Below the pieces are notes generated by a model, which had not been told where the DNA came from, did no database searches, and saw only the letters and a list, made by a program, of their open reading frames with translations. A DNA stretch of 64,000 bases, from the NCBI GenBank assembly GCA_021793155.1, contig JAJYTF010000014.1, positions 62,001 through 126,000 on the forward strand, in the 5' to 3' direction. The position numbers and the translations under genes were made by a program. Positions within the stretch are counted from its first letter, which is position 1. Every line of letters starts with the position of its first letter. This DNA comes from Pseudomonadota bacterium (GTDB taxonomy: Bacteria; Pseudomonadota; Alphaproteobacteria; Rhodospirillales; Magnetospirillaceae). Of this stretch, positions 25,073-34,633 are shown piece after piece.

Positions 25073-25987
25073 ATGAAGCATTCGACCACATTGCTGGGCG
25101 ACATCCCGGTCGATAACTGGATCGACCGCCATGCCCCGGCGGCCACCCGCCCCTATTTGCGGCTGATGCGCCTTGACCGTCCCATCGGCACCTGGCTGTT
25201 GCTGCTGCCCGGCTGGTGGAGCATCGCCATGGCGGCCGACCGCTGGCCCGACCTGCGGCTGTTCGTTCTGTTTGGCATCGGCGCCGTGGTGATGCGCGGT
25301 GCCGGCTGCACCTTCAACGACATCGTCGACCGCGATTTCGATGCCATGGTCGCCCGCACGGCGGCGCGTCCCATCCCCTCCGGCGCGGTCAGCCTGCGCC
25401 AGGCCGTGGCCTTCCTCGGCCTGCTGCTGCTGATCGGCCTGGGCATCCTGTCGATGCTGAACGGACCCGCCCGGGTCATGGGCGCCGCCTCGCTTCTGCT
25501 GGTGGTCACCTATCCGTTCATGAAGCGCATCACTTATTGGCCGCAGGCCTGGCTCGGCCTGACCTTCAACTGGGGCGCGCTGCTGGGTTGGACGGCGGTC
25601 ACCGGCGGGCTGGCGGCGGCGCCGGCCGTCCTTTACATCGCCGGCCTGTTCTGGACGCTTGGCTACGACACGATCTATGCGCACCAGGACAAGGAGGACG
25701 ACGCCCTAATCGGCGTGAAGTCGACGGCGTTGCGCCTGGGCGCGGCTACTCCCGCCTGGCTGGTCTTTTTCTATGCGCTGGCGATGGTGCTGATCGCGGG
25801 GGCCGGATGGTTTGCCGGACTGCGATGGCCGTTCTACCTTCTGCTGCTTCCCGCCGCCCTGCAAATGGTCTGGCAGGTGCGCACCATCGATATCGACAAC
25901 TCCCCTGACTGTCTCGACAAATTCAAATCGAACCGCGTCTTCGGCTGGCTGGTGCTGGCGGCCATCGTGGCGGGAAAGCTGCATTGA
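25073..25987 (+). CDS. ubiA: 4-hydroxybenzoate polyprenyltransferase
   Basis: UbiA attaches the isoprenoid tail to 4-hydroxybenzoate in ubiquinone synthesis, in the inner membrane. The two aspartate-rich motifs are clear: NDIVDRDFDAMVARTAARP (first) and DTIYAHQDKEDDALIGVKSTAL (second), with eight or nine hydrophobic helices around them. The start is either ATG 25073 (MKHSTTLL) or 25061; I prefer the former. The stop overlaps the next gene's TTG (TTGA). Confidence 0.94.
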   Translation: MKHSTTLLGDIPVDNWIDRHAPAATRPYLRLMRLDRPIGTWLLLLPGWWSIAMAADRWPDLRLFVLFGIGAVVMRGAGCTFNDIVDRDFDAMVARTAARPIPSGAVSLRQAVAFLGLLLLIGLGILSMLNGPARVMGAASLLLVVTYPFMKRITYWPQAWLGLTFNWGALLGWTAVTGGLAAAPAVLYIAGLFWTLGYDTIYAHQDKEDDALIGVKSTALRLGAATPAWLVFFYALAMVLIAGAGWFAGLRWPFYLLLLPAALQMVWQVRTIDIDNSPDCLDKFKSNRVFGWLVLAAIVAGKLH

Positions 25988-26622
25988 GAGACTTCATCCT
26001 GGCGAATACCGAACTGGTGAGCCCGCCAGCCTGCCCCGAGATCAAGCTGCACCTGGCCACCGAGATAACGCCGCTATGGCAGGCGACCGAGGCCTTCCTT
26101 CAGGGCAGCAACCTGCCGCCGCCCTATTGGGCGTTCGCCTGGGTCGGCGGCCAGGCGATGTCGCGCTATCTACTCGACACTCCGTCCGTCGTCGCCGGCA
26201 AGCGGGTGCTCGATTTCGCCGCCGGCTGCGGCATCGGCGCCATCGCCGCGGCCTTGGCCGGAGCGGCTGCCGTGGAAGCGGCCGAAATCGACCGGGTGGC
26301 GGCCACGGCGATCCGCCTCAACGCCGAAGCGAATGGCACCGCCGTCACCGTGACCACCGACGATGTGCTGGCCCGCTCCGACTGCCCGTGGGATGTGGTA
26401 ATGGCCGGCGACGTCTGCTACGAACGGCCCATGGCCGAGGCGGTGTTCGCTTGGCTGCGGCGTTGCGCCGCCGCCGGTGCCGACGTCCTGATGGCCGATC
26501 CGGGCCGCGCCTATCTGCCGCCCACCGGACTGATGAAGGTGGCCAGCTATACCATCCCCTGCAGCCTGGAACTCGAGGACCGCACCAGGCGCGACGCCAC
26601 GGTCTACCGCATCGTCGGCTAG
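25984..26622 (+). CDS. Class I SAM-dependent methyltransferase (ETFB-lysine/PrmA-like)
   Basis: The 212-residue protein has the SAM-binding VLDFAAGCGIGAIAAALAGA loop near residue 75 and a following acidic end of strand 2 (EAAEIDRVAATAIRLNA). It also has PYWAFAWVGGQAMSRYLLD, a block found in the nicotinamide/ETFB-lysine methyltransferase group. WDVVMAGDVCYERPMAEAVF marks motif IV. It likely methylates a protein lysine; the substrate is not certain. TTG 25984 overlaps the ubiA stop, so it is co-expressed with ubiA, though the electron-transfer connection is only suggestive. Its end overlaps the next, converging gene by 4 bases. Confidence 0.8.
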   Translation: MRDFILANTELVSPPACPEIKLHLATEITPLWQATEAFLQGSNLPPPYWAFAWVGGQAMSRYLLDTPSVVAGKRVLDFAAGCGIGAIAAALAGAAAVEAAEIDRVAATAIRLNAEANGTAVTVTTDDVLARSDCPWDVVMAGDVCYERPMAEAVFAWLRRCAAAGADVLMADPGRAYLPPTGLMKVASYTIPCSLELEDRTRRDATVYRIVG

Positions 26623-27080
26623 CGGCCCCCTTCCCACCGCCTGAGCGCGGCGGTCATGCGCCGGGTGTGCGAGCCCGGCCAATAGGTCTTTTCGCAGCAG
26701 GGGCACCAGGTCAACGGACGGTCGGCTCCGCCTGCCTGCAGCGGCTCGAGTGGCGTGTTGCACAGCAGGCACCGGGTAAACGGGGCGAGCCACCACGACA
26801 GCCCCAACCCAATCCGCATCTCCTCTGCCCAGGCGTCGATGGACTGGCCGCGCAGGATGACCACATGCCGCCAAGCGCCACGCCGTTCCAGCATGCGCCG
26901 GTCGCGGGTCAGCAACAGCCGCCGTTCGGCACTGGCCCGGGCCACCAATTCGGCGTCGTTCGAGCGATATTCCGCCTGCGTCGTATCATAGCCGGCGGCG
27001 CGCAGCCAGCGGGCCAAGCCGGCCAGCATTTCGTCGCACAGAAACGCTGGCACCGCCTCGGCGGCAAGCATGATTTCCAT
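26619..27080 (-). CDS. Mut7-C RNase-domain protein with zinc ribbon
   Basis: This 153-residue protein fits the Mut7-C family. A PIN-like domain starts FLCDEMLAGLARWLRAAGYDT and has LLLTRDRRMLERR, with the acidic residues expected of a nuclease. A C-terminal zinc ribbon follows, with C-x2-C in RCLLCNTPL and C-x2-C in WCPCCEKTYWPGSH. The domain order and length are normal for bacterial members. The natural RNA or DNA target is unknown. Confidence 0.82.
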   Translation of the reverse strand: MEIMLAAEAVPAFLCDEMLAGLARWLRAAGYDTTQAEYRSNDAELVARASAERRLLLTRDRRMLERRGAWRHVVILRGQSIDAWAEEMRIGLGLSWWLAPFTRCLLCNTPLEPLQAGGADRPLTWCPCCEKTYWPGSHTRRMTAALRRWEGGR

Positions 27081-27086
27081 AGAGTC

Positions 27087-27821
27087 TTATATGGCGTCGG
27101 CCAGCCTTGATTTCAGCCTCAGCGCATCCCCGACCGCCATCGCCTTGTCGTCGTTGTCGAAATAGACGAAGACCTGACGGTCCTCGGCCACCCAGGCTCG
27201 GATCTGCCTGGACCAGTCATCCAGGGCACGATCGTCGTAGGAGCCGGTATAGGCTTGCCGGGGGCCATGCAGCCGCACATAGGCGAACGAGGCCGTCGCC
27301 TGCACCGGCGACAGTCTTCCACCGAGGTCGGTGACCGCCAGTGCCACGTCATGGCAGGCCAGCAATTCCATGACGGCTGCGCATTCCCAGGAGGGATGAC
27401 GAAATTCGACGGCCGCCCGCAGGCTGATCGGCAACCCGCCGAGAAAGGCGTCGAGGCGCCCGTCATCGCGCCTGAAAGCCGGCGGCAACTGGAACAGCAC
27501 CGGGCCGAGCCGGTCGCCCAGACCGCCAATGCCTTCAAAAAAACGGCCATAACGTTGGAATGGCGGGTTCAGCCGATGGAAATGGGTGATGTAGCGGCTG
27601 GCCTTGACGGCGAAAACGAAGCCGGCGGGCACAGCATCACGCCAGGCTTCGATCACCGCAGGTCGTGGAAGACAATAATGGGTATTGTTCACTTCCACAG
27701 TGTCGAAATGGCGGGCGTAGTAGCCGAGCATGACGCCGGCCGGCAGGCGTTCCGGGTAGAACGGGCCGCGCCAGTGGGCGTAGTGCCACCCCGACGTGCC
27801 GATTCGGACCTGTCCGGACAT
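27087..27821 (-). CDS. DUF72 family protein
   Basis: The 244-residue TIM-barrel-like protein starts RIGTSGWHYAHWRGPFYPE and has the DUF72 landmarks FDTVEVNNTHYCLPR, FAVKASRYITHFHRL, LGPVLFQLPP, VEFRHPSWE and YVRLHGP. It ends with VFVYFDNDDKAMAVGDAL, the family's usual closing block. The function is not established. It lies 6 bases upstream of the Mut7-C gene on the same strand and probably shares its transcript. Confidence 0.88.
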   Translation of the reverse strand: MSGQVRIGTSGWHYAHWRGPFYPERLPAGVMLGYYARHFDTVEVNNTHYCLPRPAVIEAWRDAVPAGFVFAVKASRYITHFHRLNPPFQRYGRFFEGIGGLGDRLGPVLFQLPPAFRRDDGRLDAFLGGLPISLRAAVEFRHPSWECAAVMELLACHDVALAVTDLGGRLSPVQATASFAYVRLHGPRQAYTGSYDDRALDDWSRQIRAWVAEDRQVFVYFDNDDKAMAVGDALRLKSRLADAI

Positions 27822-27973
27822 GGGCTGCCTCCGCCAGGAGGGTCTTCCGGTCAGGCGCTTTGGTCAAGAGCCGGCAGCCCCATCGCCGTCGACTGCCCAT
27901 CGTTGGGCTGACGGGACGAACATCCGCCCTCTTGCCGCTGTTCGGTGGTGAGGAACGGCAGAGGAGACGGACC

Positions 27974-28378
27974 ATGGTGGATTTCACGCCTCGCGATCGG
28001 GTCAGCACGTCTGCCGCGGCCGGCAACACGCGGCGCCGCGGGGCCGCCGAGGTGGTGGACGATCACCTGCGATCGCGCAAGGAGCAGAGAATCGAGGACG
28101 ATCTGACCAATTTCGCCCCGGACGTCGTCGTGCTGTGCGCCAGAGGGATCTATCGGGGATATGCCGGCCTGCGCCGACTGTGGCAGGACATCGACGAGCA
28201 GATCCCCGCGGGCCGCTTCTCCTATGGCCACCCCGTGGCCGAAGGCGAAGCGGCAATGCTGGAGTGGCAGGCCCGCGGCGACGGCACCCTGGTCGAGGAC
28301 GGCGTCGACAGCTATCTGGTCCGCGACGGCAGGATCGTCGTGCAGACCATCCATTACACCGTACGACGCTGCTTATAG
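27974..28378 (+). CDS. SnoaL/NTF2-like protein
   Basis: This 134-residue protein has a cone-shaped NTF2-like pattern: an N-terminal helix (EVVDDHLRSRKEQRIEDDLTNF), the APDVVVLCARGIYRGYAGLRRLW block, and a sheet with EAAMLEWQARGDGTLVEDGVDSYLVRDGRIVVQTIHYTV. Such proteins are small-molecule binding or isomerase-like and often unassigned. ATG 27974 follows GAGGAGACGG. It converges on panD, 1 bp apart. Confidence 0.75.
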   Translation: MVDFTPRDRVSTSAAAGNTRRRGAAEVVDDHLRSRKEQRIEDDLTNFAPDVVVLCARGIYRGYAGLRRLWQDIDEQIPAGRFSYGHPVAEGEAAMLEWQARGDGTLVEDGVDSYLVRDGRIVVQTIHYTVRRCL

Positions 28379-28379
28379 T

Positions 28380-28871
28380 TCAGGCGAAACTTTCATTTAC
28401 CGCTTCCGCCGGATCGCCGGCCTCGTGGACCCGTGTCGGATAGGGTTGGGCAAAGCGGTTGTTTTCCGGCTTGCCCAGTTCCTCCAGGGTCGGCGTGGTG
28501 TATTCGTCGATCGCCAGAATACGATTCGCCTCGTCCACATGGACGGCGCGGGACTTCCGGCCGGGAATCTGAGACAGCGGGACCTGCTCGTAGCCCATGA
28601 TGATCGCCATGTCGCCTTTGGCGAAATGGTGCGCCGCGGCACCATTCAGGCATATCACCCCGCTGCCCTCGGGACCTTCGATGACATAGGTCGAGAGGCG
28701 CGCCCCATTGGTGATGTTGACCACGTCGACGCGGGTATGGGGCAGGATGCCCGCCGCACGGAGGAGCAACGGATCGACGGTGATGGAACCGACGTAGTGA
28801 AGATCGGCCTGGGTCACCGTGCACCGGTGAATCTTGCCGTACATGTATTCGCGAGTAGCTTCCAGAATCAT
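28380..28871 (-). CDS. panD: Aspartate 1-decarboxylase
   Basis: PanD makes beta-alanine for pantothenate and CoA. The self-cleavage site is YVGSITVD: the chain breaks between Gly and Ser to form the pyruvoyl cofactor. RKSRAVHVDEANRIL is also present, and NITNGARLSTYVIEG, GVICLNGAAAHHFAKGD and MAIIMGYEQV match the family well. ATG 28871 is preferred to the GTG one codon earlier; GGGAGGG precedes both. At 163 residues it is longer than most PanD (about 120-130) because of the C-terminal extension. Confidence 0.92.
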   Translation of the reverse strand: MILEATREYMYGKIHRCTVTQADLHYVGSITVDPLLLRAAGILPHTRVDVVNITNGARLSTYVIEGPEGSGVICLNGAAAHHFAKGDMAIIMGYEQVPLSQIPGRKSRAVHVDEANRILAIDEYTTPTLEELGKPENNRFAQPYPTRVHEAGDPAEAVNESFA

Positions 28872-28943
28872 CACACCCTCCCGAAGAGGGAGAAACCGCA
28901 GACCGTCCCGCAGTCCCCCAGACGAAAAACCGTGCCGCCGGCG

Positions 28944-30173
28944 TCAGGCCGCCGCCGACCGCTTCATCGCTCTCTTCAGGTTTTCGTCTAGTTTATCAAG
29001 GAACTGTTCCGTGGTCAGCCAGCGCTGATCAGGACCGATCAAAATGGCCAAATCCTTGGTCATGAAGCCGGCCTCGACGGTCTCGACGCAAACGCCTTCC
29101 AGGGTCTCGGCAAAACGCACGACCTCGGGCGTGCCATCGAAGCGGCCGCGGTAATAAAGACCGCGCGTCCAGGCGAAGATCGAGGCGATCGAATTGGTCG
29201 AGGTGGCCTTGCCCTTCTGGTATTCCCGGTAGTGGCGCGTCACCGTGCCGTGGGCGGCCTCGGCCTCGACGGTCCTGCCGTCCGGCGACATCAGCACCGA
29301 GGTCATCAGGCCGAGCGAGCCGAAGCCTTGGGCAACCGTGTCCGACTGCACGTCGCCGTCATAGTTCTTGCACGCCCAAACGAAGGCGCCCGACCACTTG
29401 AGCGCCGAGGCGACCATGTCATCGATCAGCCGATGTTCGTAAACGATCCCGTTCTTTTCGAATTCGGCCTTGAATTCACCCTCGTAGGTTTCCTGGAACA
29501 GGTCCTTGAAGCGGCCATCATAGGCTTTGAGGATGGTGTTCTTGGTCGACAGGTAGACCGGCCACCGCTTCTCGAGGCCGTAATTGAAGCAGGCGCGGGC
29601 GAAACCTTGGATCGATTCGTCCAGGTTGTACATGCCCATGGCCACACCGGCCCCGGGGAAGTCGAACACCTCGTGCTCGATGGGGGCACCGCCGTCGGCG
29701 GGCACGAACCTGATGGTCAGCTTGCCTGCGCCGGGCACACGGAAATCGGTGGCGCGGTACTGATCGCCGAATGCATGGCGGCCAATGACGATCGGTTGCG
29801 TCCAGCCGGGAACCAGGCGCGGCACGTTGCGGCAAATGATCGGTTCGCGGAAGACCGTGCCGTCCAGAATGTTGCGGATGGTGCCGTTGGGCGACTTCCA
29901 CATTTGCTTGAGGCCGAACTCCCTTACTCGGGCCTCGTCGGGCGTGATCGTGGCGCATTTGACGCCGACGCCGTACTGCTTGATGGCGTTGGCCGCGTCC
30001 ACGGTCACCCGGTCGTCGGTCGCGTCGCGGTGCTCAATGCCCAGGTCGTAATATTTCAGATCGATGTCGAGATAGGGAAGGATCAGCTTGTCCTTGATGA
30101 ACCTCCAGATGATCCTCGTCATCTCGTCGCCGTCGAGTTCGACTATGGGATTGACGACCTTGATCTTCGTCAT
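28944..30173 (-). CDS. icd: NADP-dependent isocitrate dehydrogenase, eukaryotic type
   Basis: The 409-residue enzyme oxidises isocitrate to 2-oxoglutarate in the TCA cycle. Landmarks are [38 protein letters not shown] (substrate Ser/Asn/Arg), [14 protein letters not shown], and [35 protein letters not shown], which closes the active site and sets NADP use. It is of the homodimeric eukaryotic type typical of alphaproteobacteria. About 200 bp without a gene separate it from the next gene upstream. Confidence 0.95.
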   Translation of the reverse strand: MTKIKVVNPIVELDGDEMTRIIWRFIKDKLILPYLDIDLKYYDLGIEHRDATDDRVTVDAANAIKQYGVGVKCATITPDEARVREFGLKQMWKSPNGTIRNILDGTVFREPIICRNVPRLVPGWTQPIVIGRHAFGDQYRATDFRVPGAGKLTIRFVPADGGAPIEHEVFDFPGAGVAMGMYNLDESIQGFARACFNYGLEKRWPVYLSTKNTILKAYDGRFKDLFQETYEGEFKAEFEKNGIVYEHRLIDDMVASALKWSGAFVWACKNYDGDVQSDTVAQGFGSLGLMTSVLMSPDGRTVEAEAAHGTVTRHYREYQKGKATSTNSIASIFAWTRGLYYRGRFDGTPEVVRFAETLEGVCVETVEAGFMTKDLAILIGPDQRWLTTEQFLDKLDENLKRAMKRSAAA

Positions 30174-30380
30174 CGCTTGCTTCCTGCACTAAAAGGGCCG
30201 TTCCCGTGTCCGTTGGGGTGCGCCCCAAAGCACAAACGACCGAATTCTGGTATGAGCGACGGACGGCGAACATTATGCAACAGCGAACAAGAACGCAAGG
30301 CTTCCGGACCAACGCGCCAGGGGAATCGGGCCGATCGGCGTGCGGCCGGCGATCGGCGGCGGCAACCGCCGGAAGCCGAC

Positions 30381-30965
30381 TCAAAACAGCTGAGGACGGC
30401 CGAGCACGGCGTCGTTCAACTCCGCCGCGACGGTGGGCAGCACCTCCTCGATCGTCTCCACTACCGTGAAAAGGCGAGCCACCTCCTCATGGGCGAAGCC
30501 GCCCTCCACCACCGCCTCGATCAGCTTCAGCCAGGGTGTCCAATAGCCGTTGAGATTGGCCACGATGACCGGCTTTCCGTGCAGCCGAAGCTGCTTCCAG
30601 GTCAATATTTCGAATGTCTCGTCCAGTGTCCCCAGGCCCCCGGGCAGGACGCAGAACGCCTGCGCCATGTCGAACATCCGCCGTTTGCGCGTGTGCATGC
30701 TGTCGACGACGATCAGTTCCGAAATCTCCCGCTGCGGCATCTCGACCCGCACCAAATGCTCGGGAATCACGCCGAGCACCCTGCCTCCGCCACGCAGGAC
30801 CGCATCCGCCAAGACCCCCATCATACCGATATGCCCGCCACCGAAGACCAGCGACACCCCGGCGTCGGCCATCAACTGGCCAAGCCGGCTTGCCGCCTCG
30901 CGGTGACCGGGATCGGCCCCTACCGACGCGCCGCAGAAGACACACAGCGAATGCAGCGAAGTCAT
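30381..30965 (-). CDS. LOG-family phosphoribohydrolase-like protein
   Basis: This 194-residue protein has the lysine-decarboxylase-like Rossmann fold of the TIGR00730/LOG family: LCVFCGASVGADPGHREAASRLGQLMADAGVSLVFGGGHIGMMGVLADAVL and the PGGxGTxxE motif LPGGLGTLDETFEILTW. LOG enzymes cleave cytokinin-type nucleotide 5'-monophosphates; many bacterial members are better described as generic nucleoside-monophosphate hydrolases. The start is ATG 30965; the longer frame to 31037 adds unrelated residues. Confidence 0.9.
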   Translation of the reverse strand: MTSLHSLCVFCGASVGADPGHREAASRLGQLMADAGVSLVFGGGHIGMMGVLADAVLRGGGRVLGVIPEHLVRVEMPQREISELIVVDSMHTRKRRMFDMAQAFCVLPGGLGTLDETFEILTWKQLRLHGKPVIVANLNGYWTPWLKLIEAVVEGGFAHEEVARLFTVVETIEEVLPTVAAELNDAVLGRPQLF

Positions 30966-31212
30966 GCCTTCCCTCCATCGAAAGCCGCCGCGGCCGGCAG
31001 CCGGACCGCCGCAAACATATAGCATCGGAATTCCCAAGGGATTCTGACAGTTTTACGGAGGATCATGGTGCGCCCCGTCGGGCGAATGCGGGCGGATCGC
31101 CGCCTCCCTGCGCTATTGCGCAGCCTGTCCGGGGAACGAGGCGGGTTGCGCGCTCTCGACAGCCGTATTAGGGTACCTCTCGCGAACGCTGCCGCATATC
31201 GAGCGAGGAGCC

Positions 31213-32154
31213 TTGTCCCGGCCATTCTTCATCGCCCTTGCGGGCCTCGTCGTCATCGCCATAGCCATCAGCATGAGCGTATGGACCCGGCGACACGACG
31301 AACTGGCATCGTCCCCTGCGACCTCCACGGCCACCCAAGCCCCGCCCGCGGCTGAAGCGCCGACGGCTCCCAGCTTCGACATCGTCCGCATCAATCCGCA
31401 GGGCGAGACGGTGATCGCCGGGCGGGCCATGCCCCGGGCGGAAGTCGTCATCCTCGACGGCGGCAAGGAGATCGGCCGGGTTATCGCCGACAACCGCGGC
31501 GAATGGGTTTTCGTTCCCGACCAGCCTCTGCCGGCGGGAAGCCGCGAGCTATCGCTCCGCGCTTCGAACCCCGACGGATCCACCTCGCAAAGCGACAGCC
31601 CGGTGGTCCTCGTGGTGCCCGACCGCACCAACGGACCGGCAACCTCGTTGGCCGTCAAGGTCCGGCCGGACGGTTCCATCGACATCCTGCAGGGCCCGGA
31701 AGCGAAGGAAGGAAGCGGCACCGTGTCGATCGCCGGTGCTCACTACGACAGCCGCGACCGCCTGTCGCTCACCGGCACGGCCACGCCAAAGGCGCAGGTC
31801 CAGGTCTATCTCGACGAGCACCCGTTGGGCCGCACCCAGGCGGACGCCCAGGGCCGCTGGCACCTGTCGCCGAAGACCGCCTTGCACCCCGGAAACCACA
31901 CGCTGCGCGCCGACGAGATCGGGCCGGACGGCAAGGTCAAGGCGCGTGCCGAAATCACCTTCACCCCGATCGGCACGCTACCGGCCGGGGGCAAGGTGAC
32001 GGTGGAACAGGGCAATTGCCTGTGGCGCATCGCCCGCGAGGCTTATGGCAGCGGGTACGACTACCTTGTCATCTACCAGGCCAACAAGGACCAGATCCGC
32101 GACCCCAACCGGATCTACCCCGGCCAGGTCTTCGCCATTCCCGACAAGCGTTAG
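31213..32154 (+). CDS. LysM peptidoglycan-binding protein with N-terminal anchor
   Basis: This 313-residue protein has a single N-terminal hydrophobic helix (PFFIALAGLVVIAIAISMSVW), probably a membrane anchor, then an Ala/Pro/Thr linker. Two beta-sandwich (Big/fibronectin-like) modules follow (VIAGRAMPRAEVVILDG ... and LTGTATPKAQVQVYLDE ...). A C-terminal LysM domain, VEQGNCLWRIAREAYGSGYDYLVIYQANKDQIRDPNRIYPGQVFAIP, ends the chain. LysM binds peptidoglycan, so it sits in the periplasm against the wall. TTG 31213 is the start. Anchor, sandwiches and LysM together match a known alphaproteobacterial type without assigned function. Confidence 0.85.
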   Translation: MSRPFFIALAGLVVIAIAISMSVWTRRHDELASSPATSTATQAPPAAEAPTAPSFDIVRINPQGETVIAGRAMPRAEVVILDGGKEIGRVIADNRGEWVFVPDQPLPAGSRELSLRASNPDGSTSQSDSPVVLVVPDRTNGPATSLAVKVRPDGSIDILQGPEAKEGSGTVSIAGAHYDSRDRLSLTGTATPKAQVQVYLDEHPLGRTQADAQGRWHLSPKTALHPGNHTLRADEIGPDGKVKARAEITFTPIGTLPAGGKVTVEQGNCLWRIAREAYGSGYDYLVIYQANKDQIRDPNRIYPGQVFAIPDKR

Positions 32155-32670
32155 CTACCGCTTCCCCGGCACGATCCGCCGCCAGCCGGGCCGCAAGGCT
32201 TCGCCGCTGGCGGCTGCCTCGCCCGGCGGCGCCAGGAATACGGCAATGGTCTCAAGATAGGGCTTTACAGGCACGAGAAAATGGGTGATGGCGGTGACCA
32301 GCCCGACCGCCGTCACCGGATCGGCCACGGGAACCGAGCCGACCACCAGGATACGACCGTCGACAAGGCGAAATACCTCTCCCAGATGGGCGTTTGCGGC
32401 ATCCAGCACGGTTTGCAGCTCGGCCCGCGCCAGCCAGGATTCAGCGGAAAACGGCATGGGGCCGACATCGCCTTGAAGCTCGATGGCGGCACAGTCGTCA
32501 TGGTCGGAAAAGCGTGCGGTGATGGGAATGTGGCGATAGGCGAAGCGGAAGGTAAAGGTCGGTCGATCGAGACCGGCCACGCCCCCAGGCTCGTCGAAGG
32601 CCACCGCGTGGATGTCAAGGGGCAGGCGACGATCACCGATGATAAGGCTAAACTGTTTTTTGTCCTGCAT
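32155..32670 (-). CDS. Hypothetical protein
   Basis: I do not recognise this 171-residue protein. ATG 32670 starts MQDKKQFSLIIGDRRLPLDIHAVAFDEPGG; the longer frame runs through the palindromic repeat at 32713-32757 and is unlikely. It has no membrane helix or cysteines. A mixed alpha/beta core (FTFRFAYRHIPITARFSD, then DDCAAIELQGDVGPMPF) could bind a small molecule. It lies 200 bp from psd, divergent. Confidence 0.55.
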   Translation of the reverse strand: MQDKKQFSLIIGDRRLPLDIHAVAFDEPGGVAGLDRPTFTFRFAYRHIPITARFSDHDDCAAIELQGDVGPMPFSAESWLARAELQTVLDAANAHLGEVFRLVDGRILVVGSVPVADPVTAVGLVTAITHFLVPVKPYLETIAVFLAPPGEAAASGEALRPGWRRIVPGKR

Positions 32671-32712
32671 CCTGAGCCGTATCCTCGCCCCGTCCCAGGG
32701 CTTGGTTTTTTT

Positions 32713-32757
32713 GCCCCTCGCCGGGCGGGAACCCCCGGCTCCCGCCCGGCGAGGGGC
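32713..32757. repeat. Dispersed palindromic repeat, copy A
   Basis: Arms GCCCCTCGCCGGGCGGGA (32713-32730) and its exact reverse complement (32740-32757) enclose 9 bases. A second copy, in reverse orientation and with a longer centre, is at 45430-45509, and flanking bases (TTG on one side, CATGATA on the other) are shared as well. It is not a terminator: the T-run lies before it, not after. Confidence 0.7.
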
Positions 32758-32873
32758 CATGATAGACTTCGTGCAGGCTAACATGACCCGGTTAACGGAA
32801 AAACCGCGATTGGCGCCTTATCGAGTGTGCTTCGAGAGGCTACACTGCACGCAGGTCGATTAAGGAGAGAGCC

Positions 32874-33581
32874 GTGCAGACAGAGGAATTCTCTTTGCTC
32901 AAATATCTGTATATGCCGATCCACCCCGAAGGTTGGCGTTTCATCTCCCTGTTTGCAGCGGGCACCTTGGTTCTGTTCTGGCTGTGGTCGCCTTTGGGAT
33001 GGCTCGGCGTGTTGCTGACCTTGTGGTGCGCGTTCTTCTTCCGCGATCCCCAGAGGGTCACCCCGACGCGGCCGGGCCTGATCGTCAGCCCCGCTGACGG
33101 CGTCGTGCAGATGATCGTCGCGGCGCCGCCACCGGTCGAGCTGGACATGGGCGACGCGCCGCTCACGCGCGTCTCGATCTTCATGAGCGTCTTCAACGTC
33201 CATGTGAATCGACTCCCCGCCCCCGGGCGCATCCTGCGGCGGGCCTATTCACCCGGCAAGTTCCTCAACGCATCCCTCGACAAAGCCAGCGTGTTCAACG
33301 AACGGATGGCGATCCGCCTTGGTCTGGCCGGTGGACGCGAGATCGCTTTCGTGCAGATTGCCGGCCTGGTGGCACGCCGGATTCGCTGCGACGTCACCGA
33401 AGGCCAGGAAGTGCTGGTCGGCGAACGGTTCGGCCTGATCCGCTTCGGCAGCCGGGTGGACGTCTATCTGCCGCCCGGGGTCAATCCGCTGGTTGTCGTC
33501 GGCCAGACTGCGTTGGCCGGGGAAACGGTTTTGGCCGACATCGACAGCGGCGAGGGGCCGCGCCAAGGAGAAACCCGCTGA
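32874..33581 (+). CDS. psd: Phosphatidylserine decarboxylase
   Basis: Psd makes phosphatidylethanolamine. The 235-residue protein is the short, alphaproteobacterial type. A membrane anchor lies at the N-terminus ([28 protein letters not shown]), followed by [31 protein letters not shown] and the self-processing [11 protein letters not shown], where the Gly-Ser bond is cut to give the pyruvoyl group. GTG 32874 is preceded by AAGGAGAG. The gene overlaps pssA by one base (TGATG). Confidence 0.94.
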   Translation: MQTEEFSLLKYLYMPIHPEGWRFISLFAAGTLVLFWLWSPLGWLGVLLTLWCAFFFRDPQRVTPTRPGLIVSPADGVVQMIVAAPPPVELDMGDAPLTRVSIFMSVFNVHVNRLPAPGRILRRAYSPGKFLNASLDKASVFNERMAIRLGLAGGREIAFVQIAGLVARRIRCDVTEGQEVLVGERFGLIRFGSRVDVYLPPGVNPLVVVGQTALAGETVLADIDSGEGPRQGETR

Positions 33582-34405
33582 TGTTCCGCCCGCGCCGACC
33601 CCCTCGCATCAGCGGCCTGTCGTTCAACAAATTGATCCCCAACATCCTGACCATGCTGGCCCTGTGCGCCGGTTTGACGTCGATCCGCTTCGGCCTGCAC
33701 GGCAAGTGGGAATCCGCAGTGGTGTCGATCCTGCTGGCCGGCATGCTGGATGGGTTGGACGGCCGCATCGCCCGGCTATTGCAGGGGACCAGCAAGTTCG
33801 GCGCCGAACTCGACTCGCTGTCGGACTTCATCAGCTTCGGCGTAGCACCGTCGATGCTGCTCTATTTCTGGACCATGCAGGGAGCCGGCGGTCTGGGCTG
33901 GGCCCTGGTCCTGCTGTTTTCCGTATGCTGCGCGCTGCGCCTGGCCCGCTTCAACACCATGCTGGGCGAACCGGACCTGCCGCCCTGGGCATACAATTTC
34001 TTCACCGGCGTGCCGGCGCCCGCCGCTGCCGGACTTGTGCTTCTGCCGATGATGCTGAGTTTCCAGTTCGAGCACGACGGCTTCTTCGCCCGCCCGTCGG
34101 TCAATGCGGTGGCGCTGATCGGCGTGTCTTTCCTCATGGTCAGCAAGGTCCCCACCTTTTCGGGTAAGCGGTTGCGGGTGCCGCACCATTATGTTCTGCC
34201 GATGCTCCTTTTGGTTGGAGTGCTGGCGGCCTTCCTGGTCACCGAACCGTGGACCACCATCACCATCGTCGCCATCCTCTACGGCGCCAGCATCCCGTGG
34301 AGCGTGCGTGCTTTCGCTCGGTTGAAACAGCAGGCGGAAGAGCTGAGGGGCGGCGAGGAAGACTCGCACAAGGAAAGCAACGGCAAGCAGACAACGGCCG
34401 GTTAG
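33581..34405 (+). CDS. pssA: CDP-diacylglycerol-serine O-phosphatidyltransferase
   Basis: PssA makes phosphatidylserine, the substrate of Psd encoded just before it, so the pair makes phosphatidylethanolamine. The CDP-alcohol phosphatidyltransferase motif is complete (residues 58-81): Asp58 and Asp61 in LDGLDGRIAR, then GTSKFGAELDSLSD with the other conserved aspartates. Six to eight membrane helices surround it. Start ATG 33581 overlaps the psd stop. Length (274) is normal. Confidence 0.94.
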   Translation: MFRPRRPPRISGLSFNKLIPNILTMLALCAGLTSIRFGLHGKWESAVVSILLAGMLDGLDGRIARLLQGTSKFGAELDSLSDFISFGVAPSMLLYFWTMQGAGGLGWALVLLFSVCCALRLARFNTMLGEPDLPPWAYNFFTGVPAPAAAGLVLLPMMLSFQFEHDGFFARPSVNAVALIGVSFLMVSKVPTFSGKRLRVPHHYVLPMLLLVGVLAAFLVTEPWTTITIVAILYGASIPWSVRAFARLKQQAEELRGGEEDSHKESNGKQTTAG

Positions 34406-34633
34406 TCGACAACGTCTCACGCCGTCGGCTGTCAATCACCATCATGTAATGCCCTGCCATTCCATGCTGGCATGACCGGTGCCATATGTGTTGCATATTG
34501 GCAACGGCCCTTCCAAAAAAGGCCCACCGACCGGGGGCATACTCTATTCGCGACGTTGAGTCGGGCCGATCCTTGGACTAAATCATCGCCTAGCCCTAAA
34601 TCGCATCCCTCTTCGCTGAAGGGTAAAAGAAAC
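34406..34633. other. Intergenic region upstream of the OmpA-type gene
   Basis: These 228 bp have no gene. They should hold the ompA promoter and a long 5' leader; TTGCAT ... TACTCT-like boxes are possible around 34490-34550 but not convincing. A purine-rich GGGTAAAAGA precedes the start. Confidence 0.35.

Noticed and set aside
29232-31022. A 596-residue plus-strand frame across icd and the LOG gene
   Set aside because: Antisense to two well-supported genes, with no ribosome site or domain pattern.
32713-32757. Rho-independent terminator
   Set aside because: The T-run precedes the hairpin on the plus strand and becomes A's after it on the minus strand, so neither strand has the required U-tract.
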